DNA of 64,000 nt from Azospirillum sp. (lineage in GTDB: Bacteria > Pseudomonadota > Alphaproteobacteria > Azospirillales > Azospirillaceae): positions 33,884 to 97,883 of the forward strand of contig JAIXPD010000026.1 of assembly GCA_027486405.1 (NCBI GenBank). Reading direction: 5' to 3'. The notes under the pieces are model-generated. The model had not been told where the DNA came from, made no database searches, and saw only the letters and a program-made list of their open reading frames with translations. Below, piece after piece: positions 29,201 to 36,850 of this stretch (within the stretch, counting starts at the first letter, position 1; each line of letters begins with the position of its first letter). The translations under genes and the position numbers were made by a program.

Positions 29201-30164
29201 TCGCTGCGGCCCCGGATGCGTCGAGCGTGCCGGTGACGCGCACGGTTCCGCCCTCGGGATCGCCGCTCAGGATGATGTCGCCGTCGCGCTCCTCGACGCT
29301 GCGGGCCTGGATGCGGCCGGACATGTTGACGACGCTGTCCACCAGCCCCTTGGCGGCGGCGGCGGACATCCGCACCCGCCCGCCATCGGCGAAAATCTGG
29401 CCGTCGTTGCGGACCAGCGCATCGACCGGCTTGCCGTCGGCCCCGATGGGGCGGGCGTCGGTCTTGGCGTCCATCGCCAGATTGATCTTCTGATCGCCGA
29501 ACAGATCGACGACGAAGCGCCGACCGGAGGCGAGCGTCACCTCGCCCAACCGCGCCTCGATGGTCCCACGGTTGGCCACGCCGGGGGCGACGAAGGCGGC
29601 CAGCCCGGCTTGCGCCACGGTGATGACGCCCGCGTTCTCCACCGTCGCGGTGGAGCCGGGACGCCCTTCGAACTGGTAGCGGCCAGCCAGGAAATCATCG
29701 TTGCGGATGTCGTGGGTGGTGGCGACCAGACCACCGACATCGACCTGGGCGTTGCGGCCGAACAGAATGCCGTTGGGGTTGACCAGCCAGACCTGACCAT
29801 TGGCGGAAAGCCGCCCCAGGATGGCCGAGGGATCCGGCCCGACCACGCGGTTGAGCGTGATGGACTGCCGATCCGGCTGCACGAACCGGGTGTGTTCCCC
29901 CTCCTTCACGCCAAACCGCTGCCAGTCGATCACCGCCTTCGGCGTGGTCTGCACGATGTCGAGCTGCCCCGGACCGCCCGGCCGGATCGCCACGGTCCCC
30001 GCCGTCACCACCCCGCCCTCCGGGTTGGCGACGGCGGTTCCGGGCAGCAGCGTCGCCGCCAGGATCACCACACCGGCCCGCCCGGCCAACGCCGACGCCC
30101 CGCGCAGCCGCGCGGACACAGGCGGTGGCGATGAACGGCGGAACCGGTGCGGCAACATCCTCAT
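22482..30164 (-). CDS. TpsA-type filamentous exoprotein with C-terminal caspase (peptidase C14) domain
   Basis: Secreted by the two-partner pathway through the adjacent TpsB. In the 2560-residue product a signal region (residues about 25-47, ending GTAVAN) is followed by the TPS secretion domain (about 48-300) with the diagnostic NPNGI motif in WLVNPNGILFG. A long Gly/Ser/Thr-rich beta-helix passenger runs to about 1755 and includes four 73-residue repeats. A Pro-rich linker (about 1765-1955) has a 20-residue period. Next come a Thr/Ala-rich then helical segment and a small beta domain (near 2250-2310). A complete caspase fold closes the protein at about 2322-2560: His2399 in YYAGHGY and Cys2449 in SDSCYSG. 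There is no autotransporter barrel. Last gene of a four-gene operon, 18 bases after tpsB. The caspase fusion is the unusual part; whether it reaches the outside and is active is not shown by sequence. Confidence 0.93.
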   Translation of the reverse strand: MRMLPHRFRRSSPPPVSARLRGASALAGRAGVVILAATLLPGTAVANPEGGVVTAGTVAIRPGGPGQLDIVQTTPKAVIDWQRFGVKEGEHTRFVQPDRQSITLNRVVGPDPSAILGRLSANGQVWLVNPNGILFGRNAQVDVGGLVATTHDIRNDDFLAGRYQFEGRPGSTATVENAGVITVAQAGLAAFVAPGVANRGTIEARLGEVTLASGRRFVVDLFGDQKINLAMDAKTDARPIGADGKPVDALVRNDGQIFADGGRVRMSAAAAKGLVDSVVNMSGRIQARSVEERDGDIILSGDPEGGTVRVTGTLDASGAAATRTGGTVTVTGDRVELGASARVNASGAAGGGEVLIGGDAQGGHADFATYALYNIRPSRKPVPPARNLTVEAGAVITADATAQGKGGKVVLWSEEATRFEGSVSARGGALGGDGGFVETSGKLTLRARGSVDASSRTGGLAGHWLLDPRNVTITNTGYDLSAGGVFDPATDAQQVDAASIVTALQNGNDVTVTTGSTGTQVGNLIVDSPLAVTLTASDRTLTLRSANDLFLGGNITASGSKKLNVVLNADSDADGVGAVELTSTVSVTTNNGDLTIGGGANPATTAARGDNSSSKVGVLMTSATLSTGTGNISIRGQGGGYTNGNNHGVSIDGGSITTTTGTITIVGQGGTSGSGFNTGVRVNNGALITADSGTVTVTGTGGTGVTTGSSSGTNNGVHLLGGAILRANSGALTINGTGGTGLGSSGGANHGVHINGQAEVRSTTGSITLNAVGGSAGSLNEGLRLEGEAKVSSYGSASIAINASTSDTVNPAAMTAGNANNTIGGASATGPITFTLDSLETSNSIGTVQSTGALVIRPATLSTPINVGTGSTDLTLSSTALGAFQNGFSSITIGRPDGTGNIAVGSASFMDPLVMTTGGTITVSSTLGTGSGSNAGSITLQAGGDIGILGSGLSSYGETITLNADRDGTGGGAIETSSAVIDSHGGSIIMGGGTNPSGTAAKGSSTRAYGVKLSGGSVSSGGGNIIITGEGKDADGGHGVYLLGGLAMDAGTGTIRIKGTATATTGTVSGVNINADTGAMTIRSASTSATAIQIDGDASGANANNTFGVGIGKNVAIKATGSGGGIALSGKAGRSVASSVAGLSIVSFGTGPTIEAVSGPISLTGRPGTGDDPLGIALYGAVKIGTGSQTGGSSSNITLTADTMNLDQSGTPELKSSGILTLRPETSSTSIGLAGGAGALSLSTASLSIIEPGFSEIVIGDAADYGAITLGGSLTLGSPLTLRNSASGSGGIAINGALSVGSNRLTLNTSGTVTQSAGITADSLELLGSGATHTLTGSNTVSTLAANTGTVAFHNTQGFSVGTVGATTGVTTSGLTSLAADTGSVTQTQPITAASLELKGSSAQFTLSGSNSIDMLAADVAGVNLRSIDGFVIGTAGTTTGINAHSGNALLAADSGTVEQTSEITAHALDLGGTSAHYSLSAANTIDVLTASVADLIFRNTQSYSIGSSGSRSGVSTPGALLSLRADSGTVSQTGILTAGSLELLGSSATFTLTSSTNAVGQLAGRVGTLTYRNNGTLTIGSANGTDGLEVNGTTLGLTSSTGSIQGNQRLLNVGTLNASAAAGGINLGVAGVSNTIGALGTVVSGADLKLTDSAGGLAITGAVSAAGDASIRTIGTMTIGSTGSVTVTGAHDLSLVASENFVNNGTASSLTVGGRWLIYAADKAAMQLGGLSGSTIYANTFTSLPPASVTTSGNAFIVAGAEPSTPVSPPPPPPPPPPPPEPPPETPVSPPPPPVSPPVVPPVSPPVVPPETPPVSPPVIPPVSPPVTPPEPPPVSPPVVPPVSPPITPPEPPPVSPPVVPPVSPPVTPPETPPVSPPVIPPVLPPVLPPVTPPVLPPVVGPVLPPVSPPVLPPSVVQTSGQTVDSVLQTVSRVPPAPPPPPVLAPPPPPPPVVGSNPVVTRSAEPRTFLTALETPTASPVSPPAVTRDGAAVANGIGTANASPSSSSATGSGGQSTSDTTPQAASAQTAANTGSSGTTPPVSPPATPTPAVVALASGETVTFSATATVAYTTGATLSQPSPQVLTSPVVQAAASTVTQAATTGAITQAVATVASSGMTITEQKAVFQSVPVAAIVTGLVNSPDPVAKQVGGLLQTTATSGRAAYAEVKSVLKQAGYDPATTKTYLAMYQRVRREQRTRSLAGALRQLAADPGAADLFPSRANDGTPPPNIVEFANAGARRTRALVRGLIDSNERVAEARVNGQWVFVDEQGRFGANLVIAPGQTEAILTVTDDTGATKERRIAVQAPATAAAAPPTVTEGRKLALMIAVDTYRNPEIPALGTPAADVAEVGLALNERLGYETRVLRNPTKAQIADALRKLGREVTEQDQVMVYYAGHGYELAETGTGYWLPADAETTSARNWVSNNDIARFLNRMPAKQVLLVSDSCYSGAFTKEQKLDAASRAKTGEELRQRRSVMALSSGGDEPVADGETNSPFATALMARIRALPRESGGFELYEQVREDVTRDVPQTPQYGVIKAAGYDEGGDYVLSPKATATN
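24502..24780. repeat. 60-bp tandem repeat coding the Pro-rich linker of TpsA
   Basis: Four consecutive 60-bp units (24541-24780) plus a partial fifth at 24502-24540, differing by a few bases each. They encode a 20-residue period rich in VSPPV and PPETPP-type segments. Units are similar enough to change copy number by slippage or recombination. Confidence 0.9.
25360..26236. repeat. four 73-residue repeats in the TpsA passenger
   Basis: Four tandem modules, each starting like GTVTQSAGITADSLELLGSG and carrying LTGSNTVSTLAA and a G-x-x-TTGV segment, spaced about 219 bases apart. They are diverged at DNA level, so an old duplication, typical of beta-helix adhesins. Confidence 0.75.
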
Positions 30165-30182
30165 GCGACGAAACCCGTAAGC

Positions 30183-31910
30183 TCAAAACCACGTGGACAG
30201 GGTGAAAAACAGCCGCGCCCCACGGTCCAGCGTGCTGGTGGGAACGGTGATGAAGGGCTTGGCGGCCTCAAGACTGGCATCGAAATGTTGAAAAAGTCCA
30301 AACCGCAGCCCCACCCCCGCCGACGCCAGGGAGCGACGGCCATGGCGCGAGCCGCTTTCGTAGTTCCACACCGCTCCATAATCACCAAAGCTGTAGATCA
30401 TCGCATAATCCGGCCCGTCGGACGAAACCTCCAAGACGCGCTGAAGCTCCGCCCGCACCGAAAAACCACTGTCCCCGCTGATTTCGGAGGAGTCGAAGGC
30501 ACGACCATAAGCCTTGCCACCAACGCCGAATTCCTCCGACGACAACAATTCATCGGGGCTGTATTGCGCCTCGCCCGCCAGCACCAGGATGTGCGCGTCG
30601 TCGAGTTTCTGATTGCGTTGGGCGGTCAGGTTGGCCTTGCGGTAGTCGCTGCGCCCGCCCACCCGGGTCAGGCCCGCCGACCCGCTGCGGCTGGAACGCA
30701 GGATGTCCAGGCCCTTGGACAGTTGGAGCGAGACAACGTTGCTGCCGCCCCACCCGTCCGACACGTCATAGGACAGATCGGCGGACAGGCTGCGCAGGCG
30801 GTCTTCCGACAGCGGGTTGGCAAGCGCCGTCGTCCGGCTGTTGCGGTAGGAGACGCTCACCTCGCCCCGCAATGTCTCCGCCCGGCTGCGCAGGAAGGGA
30901 TGCGACAGGCCGACACGGACGGACGAGGTCAGGCTGTCCAGTTCCAGGGGGCGCACGCTGTCGCCGGGCCGCGACCAGGACCGGCGGACGCCGTAGTTCA
31001 GCGTTGTCCCTTCGGCGTCGATCGGCACCGACTGCCCAAGGTCGAGGTAGCGCAGCTCGCGCCATTGCTGCGTCCCGATGGCCTGGAGCGTGGTGCGTTC
31101 GAACAGCCCGGCCTGATCCTCGACGTTCAGCGTTCCCGTCGCCTGGATCGGCCCGACGGAGCGGGTGCCACGGTTGTCGAACGTCAACGACCCATCGACG
31201 GGCGTGCGCTCCAGCGTCATCGTCAATTGCGAGGCACCGGGGGTGTCGGGGGAGGCCTCCAGCACCGTTTTCACCGCCACGCCGGGCAGATCGTCGGCCA
31301 ACAGGACGTAACGTTCCATGTCGGCCATGCGCAGCGGGCGCGATTGCGTGATCTTGTCGCCCATCCGCCGCAGCAGGCCCAAACGGTCGGTGGTGTCGCC
31401 CTGGATCACCACCGCGTTGACATAGCCCTCGACCACCTCCAGCCGCACCACGCCGTTGCGGATGCGCTGGGCCGGAACGATGGCCTGCGACAGCACATAG
31501 CCGTCGTTGCGGTATTTGCCGGTGATGGCGTCGCGCACGGCGTAGAGATCGGCCAGCGTCACCGGGCGGTTCAGCAACTCGCGCCACAGGGGCGACAGCG
31601 CGTCGGCGTCATACACGCTGTTGCCGCTGATCTGAAGCTCGGTCAGCGTCAGCTTGACCCGTTCGGCGTCCTTGGGCGGCGGGGCCTTCTCCGGGGCCGG
31701 CATCTCGATCTCGGGCAGCGATTGCGGCGTGACCGGGCGGTCAAAGCGCTGCTCCAACCGATTGGGATCAAGGGACGGCGGCAACGACACCGGCGGCACG
31801 CCCTGCGCCAGCGCCGCCGGGGCGGTCAACGCCGCGCACAGCACCCCGCCGCGCAGAAGGGCGGCGAGAGAACGGCGGTGCGGATGACGGAACAGGCGGG
31901 GGGAACGCAT
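30183..31910 (-). CDS. TpsB-type outer-membrane transporter (FhaC/ShlB family)
   Basis: Outer-membrane beta-barrel that exports the downstream TpsA protein. The 575-residue product has a signal peptide (ending TAPAALAQG), a Pro-rich periplasmic helix region, a POTRA domain (LTLTELQISGNSVYDADAL), a second POTRA (VVRLEVVEGYVNAVVIQGD) and a C-terminal barrel that ends in the aromatic residue pattern FFTLSTWF, typical of outer-membrane insertion. It starts three bases after the cyclase stop, with GAGAAG as ribosome site, and tpsA starts 18 bases after its stop. Partner choice is clear from position. Confidence 0.94.
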   Translation of the reverse strand: MRSPRLFRHPHRRSLAALLRGGVLCAALTAPAALAQGVPPVSLPPSLDPNRLEQRFDRPVTPQSLPEIEMPAPEKAPPPKDAERVKLTLTELQISGNSVYDADALSPLWRELLNRPVTLADLYAVRDAITGKYRNDGYVLSQAIVPAQRIRNGVVRLEVVEGYVNAVVIQGDTTDRLGLLRRMGDKITQSRPLRMADMERYVLLADDLPGVAVKTVLEASPDTPGASQLTMTLERTPVDGSLTFDNRGTRSVGPIQATGTLNVEDQAGLFERTTLQAIGTQQWRELRYLDLGQSVPIDAEGTTLNYGVRRSWSRPGDSVRPLELDSLTSSVRVGLSHPFLRSRAETLRGEVSVSYRNSRTTALANPLSEDRLRSLSADLSYDVSDGWGGSNVVSLQLSKGLDILRSSRSGSAGLTRVGGRSDYRKANLTAQRNQKLDDAHILVLAGEAQYSPDELLSSEEFGVGGKAYGRAFDSSEISGDSGFSVRAELQRVLEVSSDGPDYAMIYSFGDYGAVWNYESGSRHGRRSLASAGVGLRFGLFQHFDASLEAAKPFITVPTSTLDRGARLFFTLSTWF

Positions 31911-31913
31911 CGC

Positions 31914-34061
31914 TCACTTCTCGGTCAAGGCGGTGATGCCGGTCCAGCCCGGTTCCGGGGCGCGACCGACCCGCGCCTCGGCCTTGCGCAACAGGGTGGC
32001 CGCCGCCGGGTCGGTGGGGGCGAGGTCGCGGAACCCCGCCGCCGCCGCGTCGAAGCGTCCGGCCTGCCAATCGGCCAGCGCGCGGGCGTAGGCGGCCCGG
32101 CGGGCGCGGTCCGCCGGATCGGCCCGGCGGGCCTCGGGCAGCGGTTCGAAGATCGCCACAGGCTCACTCCGCCCCACCACCTGGACGATGTCGAGCGGGC
32201 GGAAGGCGTCGGGATCGCCGTGGCGGGCCGCCGTCTCGCCGCTGACCATCATCGGCGTGTGGTAATATTTGTTCGCCCCCTCCAGGCGGGAGGCCAAATT
32301 CACCGTGTCGCCCATCACCGTGTAGTTGAAGCGGCGCGGCGAACCGATGTTGCCGATCAGCGCCGGGCCGCTGGCCAGCCCGATGCGGGCGGAGCCGCGC
32401 CCGCTGTCGGTCGCCAACAGGGTGGGATCCTCCTCCATCGCGCGGGCCATCGCCAACGCCGCGTCCACCGCCGCGCGGGCGTGGTTGTCCAGCGTGTGGG
32501 GGGCGCCGAACACGGCCAGCACAGCGTCGCCGATGTATTTGTCGACGAAACCGCCATGGGCCTCGACGATGTCGGTCATCACGGTGAAATAGCGGTTCAG
32601 CACCAGAACCAGGGCTTCCGGCTCCATCCCCTCCGACATTTTGGTGAATCCGGCGATGTCGGAAAACAGGATGGTCAGTTCGCGCTCTTCCCCGCCCAGG
32701 CGCGGCGACCGGCCGGACGCGATCATATCGTCGATCAGCGAGCCGGGCAGATAGAGCTTGAAGGCGTTGCGGATGCGCCGCTGGTCGCGGTCAAGCACGG
32801 CGAAACGGAAGCCGAGCAGCAGCGGAAACACCAGCGCCACCCCCACCACCCCTTGCAGATAGGGCAGCACCAACCCGGCCTGGAAGGATTCCACCGCCGC
32901 CCCGCTCCACAGCGCCACCACCCCCAACAGCCCAAGCGCGGCCAGCGCCGGGCGGGTGGCGAGCGTGATGGCGGCGGCCAGCCCGGCCAACAGCAGGATC
33001 AGGCCGAAACCGACCGGCGCGCCGGTCTCCGCCAGCCCGTCGCGCGTCATCAGGTTGGAAATCGCCGCCGCGTGGATGAACACGCCGGGAATGGAATCGC
33101 GCCGCAACCCGGCGACGTACAGGTCGCTCATCACCGGCAGGGCGCAGCGTTCGGGCAGATTCACACCCTCCGGCTTCGTCACCCAGCGGTTGGACGACAG
33201 CTTGCGGTCCTCCACATCCAGGACGGTGCCGACCATCACCGCCTTGCCCTTGAAATGCTTTTCAAAAAAGGCGGTGTTGCCCGCCTCGGCGCAGGCGTGC
33301 AGATCGGCCAGGGAATAGGTGGGGATGGCCCCCGCCGCCGTCGCGTGGTTGACGAGCATGCGGTTGCTGGTCCCGCCCGGCAGGCGATAGCCCGCCAGAC
33401 TCAGGCCGCCATCGGCGTCCCGCACCAGCGGTGCCCCCAGCGCGCGGGACGCCACCTCCGCCGCCATGCCGGGTTCCGGGCGCGGCGGCCCGCCCTGGGA
33501 GTCGGTGACGAGCAGCGTGACCGGGATGCGCCGCAGCACGCCGTCGGGGTCCTCCACCAGATTGACCGACCGGATGTTGCCCGCCCCCGCCGCGATCATG
33601 TAGCCGCGAAAGGGCATCAGCGGGTTGCTCTGGTGTTGGACCTTGGCCAGAACCAGCCGCCCGTCCTTGCCGCCCCGGCGCAGGGTGAGCAGATACTCGC
33701 GCTCGAAGCCCGGAATCAGCGTTTCGACCGAGGTCGGGTGCACAAGGTCGAGGCCGATGGCCGCCGCCCCGCCGTCCAGCATCCCGGCCAGCGCCTTGCC
33801 CAGCTTCGGCCCCCACAGGGCTTGCGGCGTCCCGGCGAAGGGCGGACGACGGTAGGTTTCCTCGTCAATGCCCACCACCACCACCGGCGAGGGGCTGGGC
33901 GCTGGTTTCGGCCCGTGCACCATCTCGCGCAGCCGATACAGCGTGTCGATCGACGGCCCTTGCAGGGAGGCGCTGAACACCGCGACCATGACCGCCGCCA
34001 GCAGCGGGGTCATGGCCCCCAACAGGATCAGGCGCGCGCGCCGGGTCAGTCGGATGGTCAC
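31914..34061 (-). CDS. CHASE2-domain class III adenylate cyclase
   Basis: Membrane receptor that makes cAMP from ATP when its extracytoplasmic CHASE2 domain is stimulated. Of 715 residues, TM1 is near 12-32 and CHASE2 spans about 40-345 (VVVVGIDEETYRRPPF). Further TM helices lie near 355-440. The cyclase domain at about 465-640 has both metal Asp residues (FSDIAGF and YIGDAV), the ATP-selecting Lys in FVDKYIGD and the Asn/Arg pair in MGDTVNLASRLEG, so catalysis is expected. A short helical tail follows (about 665-715). GTG start, 13 bases after the stop of the exported protein gene. It is cotranscribed with tpsB and tpsA, which is rare for a cyclase. Confidence 0.93.
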   Translation of the reverse strand: MTIRLTRRARLILLGAMTPLLAAVMVAVFSASLQGPSIDTLYRLREMVHGPKPAPSPSPVVVVGIDEETYRRPPFAGTPQALWGPKLGKALAGMLDGGAAAIGLDLVHPTSVETLIPGFEREYLLTLRRGGKDGRLVLAKVQHQSNPLMPFRGYMIAAGAGNIRSVNLVEDPDGVLRRIPVTLLVTDSQGGPPRPEPGMAAEVASRALGAPLVRDADGGLSLAGYRLPGGTSNRMLVNHATAAGAIPTYSLADLHACAEAGNTAFFEKHFKGKAVMVGTVLDVEDRKLSSNRWVTKPEGVNLPERCALPVMSDLYVAGLRRDSIPGVFIHAAAISNLMTRDGLAETGAPVGFGLILLLAGLAAAITLATRPALAALGLLGVVALWSGAAVESFQAGLVLPYLQGVVGVALVFPLLLGFRFAVLDRDQRRIRNAFKLYLPGSLIDDMIASGRSPRLGGEERELTILFSDIAGFTKMSEGMEPEALVLVLNRYFTVMTDIVEAHGGFVDKYIGDAVLAVFGAPHTLDNHARAAVDAALAMARAMEEDPTLLATDSGRGSARIGLASGPALIGNIGSPRRFNYTVMGDTVNLASRLEGANKYYHTPMMVSGETAARHGDPDAFRPLDIVQVVGRSEPVAIFEPLPEARRADPADRARRAAYARALADWQAGRFDAAAAGFRDLAPTDPAAATLLRKAEARVGRAPEPGWTGITALTEK

Positions 34062-34074
34062 ACGCGGGCCGTGG

Positions 34075-34746
34075 TCAGAAGCGGATCAGACGGCCCAGCG
34101 CCGGACCCGCCTCGTCCTTGGCCTGGGGATCGATCTTGACGATGTAGGATTTGCTCCCGGCGGAGAGCTTGTAAAGGCCACCGGCCACCAGGGCCGTGCC
34201 GCTCTTGGCGGTGTCGAGCGTGGTTCCGGCGACCTCCACCGTGATCGGGGCCGCCTCCTCGTCCAGCCGCTCGACCCGCACCGGGCCGGGGGCCGACAGG
34301 ACCAGCAGCGGCCGGGTCTTGTAGAGCGTCAGATCGGGTTTCGGCTTGGCCCCCGGCAGCGCCACGGTGACGCTGCGGAACACCGTCACCCCCGCCTTGC
34401 CGCTTTCGTTCGCGGCCAACAGCAGCTTGCCGCCGTCGCAGGGCAGGGTGTGCCGGTCCACCTTGCCGTCGGACACCTCCGATTGCCGCGTGCCGACGGT
34501 GACGGTTCCACCCAGAATGGTTTCGTTCACGCAGGAATCGAGGTAGCTGAGGGTCAGGCTCTTGCCCGCCGGAAGCGTGACCGTCTGCCCGACGTTCAGG
34601 TAATCCATCGGCTGGACCCCGGTCACGCCATCGGACACATCCTCGACCAGCGCGACGGGACCGGCGGCGGCGGTCGAAACGGTCCCAAGGCACAGCGCGG
34701 CTCCGGCGGCCAGCGCCGCAAGGAAGGTGTGGGACGTCACGGTCAT
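34075..34746 (-). CDS. exported beta-rich protein, possibly FecR-like, first gene of the TPS operon
   Basis: A 223-residue protein with a Sec signal (LAALAAGAALCLGTVSTAAA), so periplasmic. The mature part is mainly beta: VEDVSDGVTGVQPMDYLNVG, LSYLDSCVNETILGGTV and LPCDGGKLLLAANES. The two Cys in the mature part could pair. The Gly-Gln-x-V-x-L-P pattern loosely recalls FecR-type stress-sensing domains that often accompany CHASE2 cyclases, but I do not claim the family. GGAGG lies 11 bases before this ATG, which decides the start over an earlier in-frame codon. First of four cotranscribed genes; a ligand or regulator of the CHASE2 receptor is a reasonable guess. Confidence 0.75.
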   Translation of the reverse strand: MTVTSHTFLAALAAGAALCLGTVSTAAAGPVALVEDVSDGVTGVQPMDYLNVGQTVTLPAGKSLTLSYLDSCVNETILGGTVTVGTRQSEVSDGKVDRHTLPCDGGKLLLAANESGKAGVTVFRSVTVALPGAKPKPDLTLYKTRPLLVLSAPGPVRVERLDEEAAPITVEVAGTTLDTAKSGTALVAGGLYKLSAGSKSYIVKIDPQAKDEAGPALGRLIRF

Positions 34747-35038
34747 GATGGACAGATCCTCCGGGATGCGGACAAGAGGGTTCCCTCCCGCCAAATCGGA
34801 CAGCACCAAGTCATCCTTAGCGAAGTTACCGAGTCACTTCAAACCCCTTCACGGTGTCCGGCGATGGCGGGTCAGCGGCCATTGGAAGCAGTCCGTGGAA
34901 GCAGCCCGCCGATTGTCATGAAACCGCAACACAGACGCAACCATCGCGTCATCGCCCAACGCTATTCTGCGCCATCGCGTGTGTCCCATCGGCACACCGG
35001 CGTATGACATCGACTGGAAAGAGGCAGATTGGCGCGCC
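34747..35038. promoter_or_regulatory. divergent promoter region of the TPS operon and phoU
   Basis: 292 bases without a gene between divergent starts. TTGTCATGAAA near 34913 resembles one half of a Pho box upstream of phoU, without a clear second half. No other site stands out. Confidence 0.35.
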
Positions 35039-35815
35039 ATGGGCACGGAACACATCGTCCGCTCTTTCGCACAGGAGCTGCAACGCCTCTCCAACCTCAT
35101 CGCCCAGATGGGCGGGGTGGCCGAAGCCCAGGTGGAGGCCGCCGTCAAGGCGGTGGCCCGGCGGGACGTTGGTCTGGCCACCCAGGTCATGCAGGCCGAC
35201 GCCCGGCTTGACGCCTACGAACGCGACATCGACGCCGAAGCCGTCCGTCTGCTGGCGCTGCGCCAGCCGATGGCGCAGGATCTGCGGGAAATCGTGTCGT
35301 CGCTGAAAATCGCCGCCGATCTGGAACGGATCGGCGACTACGCCGCCAACATCGCCAAACGGTCGCTGGCCCTGGCGCAATTGCCGGTGGCCCGCCCGGC
35401 GGTGGCGATCCCCCGCATGGGCCGTCTGGTCGAATCCATCATGAAGGACGTGTTGGACGCCTACACCGAACGCGACGTGCAAAAGGCCATCGCCGCGTGG
35501 GAGCGGGACGAGGAGCTGGACGACCTCTACACCAGCCTGTTCCGCGAGGGGCTGACCTACATGATGGAAGACCCGCGCAACATCACGCCCTGCACCCATC
35601 TGCTGTTCATGGCCAAGAACATGGAGCGGATCGGCGACCACGCCACCAACATCGCCGAAACCATCCATTATCTGGTCGTCGGCACCCCGCTGGCGCTCAA
35701 CCGCCCGAAAAGCGACGGCTCCAGCTTCGCCGTGGTGTCACCGCTGGCCGCCGGGCTGCCCGATGCGCTGGCCGAAGCGCTGGGCATGGACGAGACCAGC
35801 AACGACGCGATGTAA
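35039..35815 (+). CDS. phoU: phosphate signalling protein PhoU
   Basis: Helical-bundle protein that dampens PhoR/PhoB signalling and adjusts phosphate uptake. The 258-residue length and two similar three-helix halves match, each with the metal-site motif: ADLERIGDYAANIA and KNMERIGDHATNIAE. The start at MGTEHIVRSF fits the family; the open frame reaches further upstream to a GTG without family similarity. Unusually it stands alone here, with no pst or pho genes on either side. Confidence 0.96.
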   Translation: MGTEHIVRSFAQELQRLSNLIAQMGGVAEAQVEAAVKAVARRDVGLATQVMQADARLDAYERDIDAEAVRLLALRQPMAQDLREIVSSLKIAADLERIGDYAANIAKRSLALAQLPVARPAVAIPRMGRLVESIMKDVLDAYTERDVQKAIAAWERDEELDDLYTSLFREGLTYMMEDPRNITPCTHLLFMAKNMERIGDHATNIAETIHYLVVGTPLALNRPKSDGSSFAVVSPLAAGLPDALAEALGMDETSNDAM

Positions 35816-35840
35816 CCCTTTCCCGACCGCCCCCCTCCCC

Positions 35841-36737
35841 TCACCGCCCCTTGCCGACGGCGTCGAGCAGCCAGCGGCGGAAGGCGGCGAGCGGCGGGTG
35901 GTTGGACTTGCTGCGCGGGTGGACCAGATAATAGGCCCGCGCGCTGCGGTGCGGCCGGTCGAGCGCCGGGACCAGGCTGCCGTCGCGCAGTTCCCCCTGC
36001 ACCAGCAGCGTCGGCAGCAGCGCCACGCCCAACCCGGCCTCCGCCGCCTGCGCGGTGGTGATGAACTGTTCGAAAAACATCCCCGCCCCGGTGCGCGCCG
36101 CCAGCCCCTGCGCGGTGAACCAGTCGGCCCAGGCGTCGGCCCGCGTGCTGGTGTGCAGCAGCGGCAGGGCGATCAGATCCGCCGGGTCGGTGATCCGATG
36201 GGCCTTCAGGAAAGACGGGGCGCAGACCGGCAACACCTCCTCATCCAGCAGATGGTCGCACACGGCGTCGGGCCAATCGTCCAGCCCGTAATGGATGGCG
36301 GCGTCCAGATCATGGGTGCGGAAATCGAAGGGGGCCAGCTTGGTGGTGAAATGGATCACCACATGGGGATGCGCCTCCTGAAAGGCGGGCAGGCGCGGGA
36401 CCAGCCAGCGGGTGCCGAAGGTCGGCAGGATGGCCAAATTGAGTTCGCCCCCCTTGGGCGCGGCGATGGTCCGCACCGTCGCCGCCGCGATCTGGCGCAG
36501 CGCGTCGCGGATCGGATCGGCGTAGAGCGCGCCGGTCGGCGTCAGGGTCACGCGCTGGTCCTTGCGGACGAACAGCGGCGTGCCGATCTGCGCCTCCAAC
36601 GCCTTGATCTGGCGGCTGACCGCCCCTTGCGTCAGGGACAATTCGTTGGCGGCGGCGGTGAAACTGCCGGTGCGCGCCGCCGCCTCAAAGGCGGTCAGCG
36701 CGCTCATCGACGGCAGGAGGCGGCGTTGCAAATCCAT
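35841..36737 (-). CDS. LysR family transcriptional regulator (GcvA-like)
   Basis: A 298-residue regulator with the N-terminal winged helix (LTAFEAAARTGSFTAAANELSLTQGAVSRQIK) given here by its ends LTAFEAAARTG and GAVSRQIK, and a C-terminal effector-binding domain (LPTFGTRWLVPRL, LGVALLPTLLV). The pattern is closest to the GcvA/AmpR group. It is divergent from the TPP enzyme and ALDH7 genes by 113 bases and most likely activates them with a pathway intermediate as inducer. Its 3' end faces phoU. Confidence 0.93.
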   Translation of the reverse strand: MDLQRRLLPSMSALTAFEAAARTGSFTAAANELSLTQGAVSRQIKALEAQIGTPLFVRKDQRVTLTPTGALYADPIRDALRQIAAATVRTIAAPKGGELNLAILPTFGTRWLVPRLPAFQEAHPHVVIHFTTKLAPFDFRTHDLDAAIHYGLDDWPDAVCDHLLDEEVLPVCAPSFLKAHRITDPADLIALPLLHTSTRADAWADWFTAQGLAARTGAGMFFEQFITTAQAAEAGLGVALLPTLLVQGELRDGSLVPALDRPHRSARAYYLVHPRSKSNHPPLAAFRRWLLDAVGKGR

Positions 36738-36850
36738 TCCACATCATTACCACAGCTCATGACCCCCGGAAAGAAAGTCGGTTGCGGGATGGCGTGCGAG
36801 GGCGCAACGTTGGCACCGTCGCGGATTGGGACAGACAGGACGAGGACGCA

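Noticed and set aside
30147..34139. Plus-strand frame of about 1330 codons opposite tpsB and the cyclase
   Set aside because: Antisense of two clear genes.
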